Shown here piece by piece: positions 61,001 through 64,000 of a stretch of 64,000 nt of DNA. The DNA is from Tubiluchus corallicola. Taxonomy: Eukaryota; Priapulida; Priapulimorpha; Priapulimorphida; Tubiluchidae. The notes under the pieces were generated by a model. It saw only the letters and a list, made by a program, of their open reading frames with translations. It searched no databases and was not told the DNA's origin. Within the stretch, counting starts at the first letter, position 1. Every line of letters starts with the position of its first letter. The position numbers and the translations under genes were made by a program. Where the stretch lies: NCBI GenBank assembly GCA_030141605.1, contig JAQGDQ010000059.1, forward strand, positions 374,001 through 438,000, in the 5' to 3' direction.

Positions 61001-64000
61001 ATATAGTGGTACACGGTAAGCACGTGGCATTGTTACTGTGATAGACAGCACTTTTCTCCCTAGCAGCAGAGGCTAGCATACAGAGTGTTATCTCAGACAT
61101 GTGCGCACGGCCGCATGCGCACAACAGCCAAGCACCACATTGCTCTGGTTCCGTACAAAAAGAACTAAAAAAGACTTATTGTATTGAATATTATCGATAA
61201 TAATGAGTGAAAATAGGGGGTGCTGCAGTACAACGGTACCTATAGACGAGCCGCCACTGCCTGGGTTACTAATTGTAGCCTAATGCAAATGCCCTGCTAA
61301 TAACAGCCAAGTGTCTATCTATGAGCGTTTTGGAATTATGTCTCCAAGTGATACTCCTAAGCACCATTTCGTGACGTTTTAGTGTCCTGAGACAGTGGGT
61401 CAAAATACAAAATTTTATAAAAATGTCCAAACCGCCGTTAGAATGACATAAAGAAACATTCCCGAAAGTTTGGCAGCTGTATGCAGTCAGTCCCCATTTC
61501 ATCAAAATTTGGCCTTAACAGACCGGACGGTAACATATCCTATCAGCAATATCGATTTACATCAATTTGTGAATTTACTAACTTAATCACCGAAAAAGAA
61601 TCTACTAGAATACTTATGACAAAATATATTTCTTACTCTCCTTTACATTCATCTGTACCAATATTTTGATAACGTTGTTTTTGGAATTTGACCCGTAATT
61701 TGTAACTTGTAATTTTTGTAATCCCTATTGGCTGCGGCTGAAAATAATGAATGGAAGGAGGCAACCAGGGTGCCACTTCATTCAACCTTTGCGCCACTTG
61801 TAGTTCACACCTCGTAAACATGATGATGAGAAGAACAAGAGTAGAAAATTAAAAGATTTGTTGAAATCCAAGAGTAATTGTCCGTACCATATTGAGTAAG
61901 TTAAGATGTTGTTAAAATATCAAAACATACCAACAAATAAACAAAAAAAACAAACAAAGAACCCCGAAAAAACAAAAAACAAAGCCCTTGTTTAAGTCAT
62001 AAATACTGTGGAGTTATCGTAGTGCAAAAGTGAGCAACCAAAGTGGTGCTAACGACAGTATTACTTATACTATTTCAGTCTTCAGCCTTCAGGTCTGATT
62101 AGCAGGCCGCTTTTTTGTAACCTAACATATCTTAGGGTTAATTGTATGTCAGGCAAGTTCTAACACGGTGAATCTCTATACTTTCATTGTCTTATTGCAG
62201 TTTGGCTATTCATAACTCAGTTTGACAAGAGCTTTCATTGACTTTCGGTAATTAAATGATATTACCAGGCATAAAAATCTTGAACATAAAGATCAAGATT
62301 ACGTCAAGCCACCAAAACCATACCAAATACGAATTTTTCGGGCCCAAATTCTCAAAAACCAGATATTGACATTGTGCAGTTTTGCAGGCTAAACCACTTA
62401 AAAGATAAAATGGGAAATGCTGTACATTTTGCATTTGAGAGTACAAAGGGTCAAACCTTAAACATGACATAAAAATGAATTTCTTGACCCAGAAAACCCA
62501 AAACCATATACTGTGTATCACTTTAGGTAGGCGGCGGCCATTTTGGATTTCCCATGTTTTTGGAAGAAGCATGAGGGCTAGACTTTTTATTTAACCGTCA
62601 TAGAAGACAAACCCACCGCTGAGAAACGAACCTTCGCTTTTTCACGGTCACAGAACTACTGATAACCCAACTATATATTTCTCCAAAATTACAGCATTGA
62701 CCCTACTAAAATAAACACCTACTGAAAATATTCCACTTGCTGTGTCAACCATGTCCATTAATTCAAAATCGTACTCTCTGTCGCCTTCGCTGTTAATGTG
62801 TACCGTGCCAGATATGCCTGAAAAACAAACAGCGCCCTATGACAACGTCCATAATGGTAGAACTTCATAAAACGAGACTTTTTTATACAACTCAATTGTC
62901 TTTTACTAAGTTGTTTTTAATTTGGCATGCATATATTAAATTTATTATTACCATCCCATTTGACGGCACTGTAGGCATAAGTAATAGTAACAATTTAATG
63001 GACCAATGTGTCATGATTAATTTTGCATAATTAAAGTTGTCCTTTTTCAAAAATTGTCTCAAACAAAGCAGCAAGCTATTTTCGAAATAAATCGTACAAC
63101 TACGAATCCGAAGAGGAAAACAGAAACAAGAAAAGAATAGTTGAAAAGTAATAGCCAGGTTATTATTATTATTTTAGATCTAGCGAAAATATAGGCTTTT
63201 TTGAGAATGGGAAAAAGCAAGCAGAACTGTCTATCGATTTTCTTATTTTTACCAAAAGCTGTGTACTGACATGAGGATAACTGCATTACAAAAGATGATG
63301 AAAGTCAAATTTCTTCTCCTAATGCGTTGTTGTTTTCCAGTAACTTGTCAACATTTCAAGCAAAAGTTATTCCTCATCCGCACGTGCCGTACTGGCAAAG
63401 GCATAATAACTTGCATTATATGTCAGGTAGCAAGTCACATTTGGTTGTTCTTTTTGTTTTGTAATTCACACTCCGGTTGCTGTCTTTAAAAAATTAGCAG
63501 ACTAGAGGATAAAGGCAAGTCTGCACTCAGCTTTTAGAGTCTTATATTAGCATTCAAAATGAGTAGGTTTGGTCTTGCAACAACTACCTGCACTTAGGAC
63601 ATAACTGACCCTTAGGTCATAACTTAGGACACAACTTAGGACACAACTAACCCTGCGGTTAGTGCTGGATCTCAGCTAGCAGAATATGGAATTGCCATAA
63701 AACTCTCGTTTACACAGACCTACCTACCGCAGTTTCCATTAATGTCACATCATCCTAATCTTTTTTACTTAGTTACGCCAGTTTAAAGGCGGTGTCGTTA
63801 GGATGCGGTAATGTTCTTGTTTCTAAAAACTCACCTCTATAAGATGCGTTCCACATATTTTCTTTCAAGATGTTGACGTCATGAAAGCTTTTTCTCTGAG
63901 ATATTGTCTTGTTTACAGCAGACATGTAGACGATTATAGCATCATGGAAATTTGATGGTGGACTGTTTAACTATATAATAGCGAAACTACCATCGAAAAT
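37602..64000 (-). CDS. Receptor guanylyl cyclase, natriuretic-peptide-receptor-like (17 exons in window, 5' part missing)
   Basis: The gene runs off the window's right edge. The 17 exons present sum to 2211 nt (736 codons plus TGA at 37604-37602) with consistent phases. The order is the end of the extracellular ANF-receptor domain, one transmembrane helix (about residues 130-152 of the visible part), kinase-homology domain (about 152-460), dimerisation helix (about 461-511), and class III cyclase domain (about 511-715). It is most like NPR1/NPR2 (GC-A/GC-B), which turn extracellular peptide binding into cGMP. The Glu of VETIGDAY and the Cys of RYCLFGD are the guanine-specifying residues, so the product should be cGMP. 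The ligand is unknown. The C-terminal tail is short and acidic (VLEED). Introns hold many repeats and a whole antisense gene. Confidence 0.96.
38024..38168 (+). repeat. (GTCA)n microsatellite
   Basis: About 145 bases of nearly pure GTCA with occasional AATC and TATC units, bordered by degenerate GTCA/GGTC sequence from about 37860. It lies in the last intron of the cyclase. The SVSQSVSQ-type ORF across it is an artefact. Confidence 0.95.
38620..39018 (-). mobile_element. C-terminal relic of an L2/CR1-like LINE
   Basis: The minus strand encodes [52 protein letters not shown] and, after a frame change, [20 protein letters not shown], then [12 protein letters not shown]. This is the common LINE tail pattern ([49 protein letters not shown]). 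Only the end of the reverse transcriptase ORF remains. Its upstream side abuts the (CCAA)n microsatellite. Confidence 0.88.
39019..39086 (+). repeat. (CCAA)n microsatellite and degenerate flank
   Basis: A pure CCAA tract; degenerate CCAA/CCGA/AACG tetranucleotides continue to about 39310. It starts exactly where the L2-like LINE relic ends. Confidence 0.95.
41104..41130 (-). CDS. Candidate 27-nt cassette microexon in the cyclase domain
   Basis: On the coding strand, a pyrimidine-rich tract (ctacactttttatttag) precedes GCCTCCATCTATATGG...AGTAAG, followed by the donor GTAGGT. The segment is 27 nt, flanked by phase-0 introns, has no stop, and would insert ASIYMADSK between SAESEPME and VVDMLNDLY. 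Other receptor cyclases join these directly (for example ESTPMQ-VVTLLND), so it is not needed for a normal product and would be alternative. It could be a chance decoy, but both splice sites are good and the frame is kept. Confidence 0.5.
41638..43265. other. Cyclase intron sequence, nothing recognised
   Basis: AT-rich intron upstream (in gene direction) of the 41637 exon. I see no exon or structured repeat until the inverted-repeat element starting near 43266. Confidence 0.35.
43617..44505 (+). mobile_element. L2/Rex1-like LINE reverse transcriptase relic
   Basis: Segments in several frames: [16 protein letters not shown] (motif A; Asn where the catalytic Asp is expected), [34 protein letters not shown] (motif C), [46 protein letters not shown] and [14 protein letters not shown]. 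The order and wording match the L2/Rex1/Babar group (FSSAFNTI, KYADDT, NDPTHPL). Several frameshifts and the A-motif change make it dead. It sits in a cyclase intron. Confidence 0.82.
44850..45835 (-). mobile_element. Second LINE reverse transcriptase relic, opposite strand
   Basis: In minus-strand order and shifting frames: [26 protein letters not shown] (motif A, D-x-x-KAF), [20 protein letters not shown] (motif C region), [31 protein letters not shown] (the FKYLGV-x-x-D block) and [14 protein letters not shown] near the end. This is a reverse transcriptase of a different lineage from the neighbour at 43617. The YADE in place of YADD and many stops show it is inactive. Confidence 0.72.
47146..56490 (-). 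CDS. Cyclase exons: kinase-homology (pseudokinase) domain
   Basis: Exons 56490-56358, 55603-55565, 52421-52344, 49887-49711, 49353-49182, 48069-47911 and 47314-47146. Key segments: GQIVDVKK (the VAVK lysine is present), [54 protein letters not shown] (in place of DFG), [18 protein letters not shown], and [16 protein letters not shown]. The HRD catalytic Asp is missing (SYGKLSSDT), as in other receptor cyclases, so it should regulate and not phosphorylate. The 39-nt exon 55603-55565 ([13 protein letters not shown]) is very small but keeps the frame. The intron before exon 52421-52344 contains the antisense ionotropic-receptor gene. Confidence 0.95.
47345..47660 (-). mobile_element. hAT (Charlie-like) 3' end with transposase C-terminus
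   Basis: The terminus reads CAGGGGTGTCCAACCTTTTT then GGGCCAAG...CGGGCCGGA, the typical end of Charlie-type hAT elements. Just inside, the minus strand encodes [20 protein letters not shown] and, further on, [15 protein letters not shown], the C-terminal end of the hAT transposase dimerisation region. The rest of the transposase is missing. It occupies the short cyclase intron 47315-47910, and its terminal base is about 30 nt from the acceptor of the 47314 exon. Confidence 0.82.
48797..49070 (+). repeat. (ATC)n / (AAC)n microsatellite cluster
   Basis: (ATC)n at about 48797-48849, (AAC)n to about 48880, a mixed TCC/ATC stretch, then (ATC)n at 48966-49051 and (AAC)n to about 49068. It lies in a cyclase intron. 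ORFs of poly-Ile, poly-Ser or poly-Met across it are artefacts. Confidence 0.96.
50485..51915. repeat. Fold-back-like inverted minisatellite structure
   Basis: Outer arms: about 50495-50625 is built of degenerate AAAGTGCAAAATGTGAAATC units, and 51785-51915 of the reverse complement (GATTTCACATTTTGCACTTT). Inside, 50770-51400 is a degenerate GGCAATG/CAGCAA minisatellite that switches near 51405 to the complementary GTTGCCATTG/TTGCTG form until about 51690. The whole is roughly symmetric, like fold-back transposons, in cyclase intron 49888-52343. No coding capacity is credible; the Ala/Thr-rich ORFs come from the repeat. Confidence 0.65.
53060..53172 (+). repeat. Degenerate (ACAG/ACGG)n microsatellite
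   Basis: Runs of GACAGACAGACGGACGGACG type with AGGC units, about 320 bases upstream of the ionotropic-receptor start, inside the same cyclase intron. Confidence 0.93.
53493..54830 (+). CDS. Ionotropic receptor (divergent iGluR without amino-terminal domain), intronless, 445 aa
   Basis: A single open frame. I start at 53493, where a signal peptide begins ([18 protein letters not shown]); the same frame opens at 53421 but would put a hydrophilic leader before it. Residues from this start: S1 ligand-binding half about 60-146 ([34 protein letters not shown], where R123 aligns with the glutamate-binding Arg), M1 about 158-178, pore loop about 197-216 ([20 protein letters not shown]), M3 about 225-246 ([20 protein letters not shown], replacing the iGluR SYTANLAAF gate), S2 about 247-385 ([17 protein letters not shown]), and M4 about 414-440 ([20 protein letters not shown]). 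Short length and absence of an amino-terminal domain fit protostome ionotropic receptors, which form ligand-gated cation channels in chemosensory or other cells. It lies wholly in a cyclase intron on the opposite strand. Confidence 0.92.
   Translation: MTVIVSFFVILVLVCIPPKIVCNTARNFTSYCHFSLQNNPFNEVLHRNALQPYRYSLDRKRLRIGLWNDDYSPFLNDVVQLLSKALNFSYSVKLIATTQRPRGAINRGDIDALFGLLTELPERTKHMTFLQPIAYTSRVFIIERPKFQGFNLTAPFNAEVWLSMLTCSLLTGFALFSLHHAHKLYCKHNVAWTTKGLAYFIQYTLSSYLQQGGTYLPQRLSARMGIGWWWIFAVTVTALYNGTLVNKLFINKHAYPFTSLQELIDGDITPVTVEYLASTMMLKNSPSGTYYQKLWKKAEADKTVPVGTREEALEKVLSGKYTFFTSESNAKLDVINDFKSHGSCRLSLSPIKSALLPKSAVVPKGSNYTMQLNYGLNVLSEAGLIEQLLRKFLSSADHCSHLRSQSVDAKPVNLNQLSLVFWVLLIGVNVGFVALISEWLYRKMM
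54902..54907 (+). terminator. Candidate polyadenylation signal of the ionotropic receptor
   Basis: AATAAA 72 bases after the TGA stop of the ionotropic-receptor gene, at a usual distance for a short 3' UTR. It supports an independent transcript on this strand. Confidence 0.65.
56833..63970 (-). CDS. Cyclase exons: distal extracellular domain and transmembrane helix
   Basis: Exons 63970-63835, 62817-62723, 58877-58736 and 56914-56833. They encode [53 protein letters not shown] and [18 protein letters not shown]. These are the conserved membrane-proximal segments of NPR1/2, including the MWN-x-S-(F/Y)-x-G block and the P-P-P-D-x-P-x-C-x-F cysteine motif that controls the juxtamembrane switch. 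[18 protein letters not shown] then LIYR is the single transmembrane helix and stop-transfer Arg. Exons for most of the peptide-binding domain and the signal peptide lie beyond the window. Confidence 0.94.
57246..58610. repeat. Inverted-repeat-bounded segment with GGACCA motifs
   Basis: The left part (57265-57410) contains repeated AAGGACCA motifs. On the opposite strand, TTTGTCCGATGGTCCTTCGG matches the right part (58560-58610), TTTGTCTGGTGGTCATTCGG, followed by more TGGTCCTT. It therefore looks like a non-autonomous DNA element of about 1.35 kb with repetitive subterminal ends, in a cyclase intron. No clear target duplication or ORF. Confidence 0.45.
59295..61500. repeat. Nested inverted-repeat array
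   Basis: The outer arms 59295-59500 and 61500-61265 (opposite strand) share GGGACTGACTG, GTTTGGACATTTTTATAAAA, the GTCACGAAATGG block and GATAGACACTTGG. An inner pair, 59822-59900 and 60755-60665, shares TTTTGGGTCTAAGTT and GGGCAGTGATGACGT. The left outer arm is also partly duplicated in tandem: the CACGAAATGG to CAGTACGATTAGTGG unit occurs twice between 59417 and 59710, period about 165 bases. It lies in the cyclase intron 58878-62722. No protein-coding signal. Confidence 0.72.
60990..61258 (-). mobile_element. hAT-like element end, copy B
   Basis: Reverse-orientation relative of 7258-7580: read on the minus strand it begins CAGTGGCGGCTCGTCTATAG and continues through AGCACCCCCTATTTTCACTC and GCATGCGGCCGTGCGCACAT. 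It lies directly inside the right outer arm of the inverted-repeat array. Confidence 0.55.
62818..63834. other. Cyclase intron near the right edge
   Basis: Intron between the last two cyclase exons in the window. The only structure seen is a short degenerate tandem repeat at about 63594-63650 (TTAGGACACAAC units). ORFs here show no family resemblance. Confidence 0.5.

Overview
This is nuclear DNA of an animal. It is AT-rich, the protein-coding genes are cut into many short exons with GT-AG introns, and decayed transposons of several superfamilies and long simple-sequence tracts fill the non-coding space. The gene set is metazoan: an ACAP-type Arf GTPase-activating protein, a natriuretic-peptide-receptor-like membrane guanylyl cyclase, a SAC3D1 homologue, and an intronless ionotropic receptor without an amino-terminal domain. 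The last is typical of protostomes and most typical of arthropods, so a protostome, perhaps an arthropod, is my best guess (inference, moderate to low confidence). No prokaryotic or viral gene was seen.

Layout. 1-1803: no gene seen. 1804-6364 (minus): SAC3D1 homologue, 7 exons, 336 codons plus stop. 6890-7207 (minus): small intronless ORF with a C2-C2 zinc ribbon like the Rpr2/RPP21/Snm1 RNase P/MRP subunits. 7208-13803: intergenic, with a hAT-like fragment, a degenerate tandem array, a complete hAT-type MITE with 8-bp target duplications, and a complete 962-bp Tigger/pogo-type non-autonomous element. 13804-35474 (minus): complete ACAP2-like gene, 19 exons, 835 codons plus stop (BAR, PH, ArfGAP, ankyrin), with a MITE, a mariner transposase relic and a CR1/jockey-like LINE in its introns. 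35475-37601: intergenic, holding a second Tigger copy that keeps the CENP-B-type DNA-binding part of its transposase. 37602-beyond 64000 (minus): receptor guanylyl cyclase, 17 exons in the window (736 codons plus stop). Its 5' part, covering most of the ligand-binding domain, lies past the window end.

The cyclase introns hold the most unusual content: a complete ionotropic-receptor gene on the opposite strand (53493-54830), a probable 27-nt cassette microexon in the catalytic domain, a terminal-inverted-repeat element carrying two oppositely oriented LINE relics, a hAT transposase tail whose end lies about 30 nt from a splice acceptor, a fold-back-like minisatellite structure, and a nested inverted-repeat array.

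The exon models were built by hand from reading frames, splice consensus and family similarity. In all three spliced genes the exon lengths sum to an exact multiple of three with matching phases, a strong internal check. No alignment or expression data were available. The conserved genes are not an operon or pathway; the receptor cyclase (peptide signal to cGMP) and the ionotropic receptor (ligand-gated cation channel) are both membrane sensors, but a functional link is speculation.
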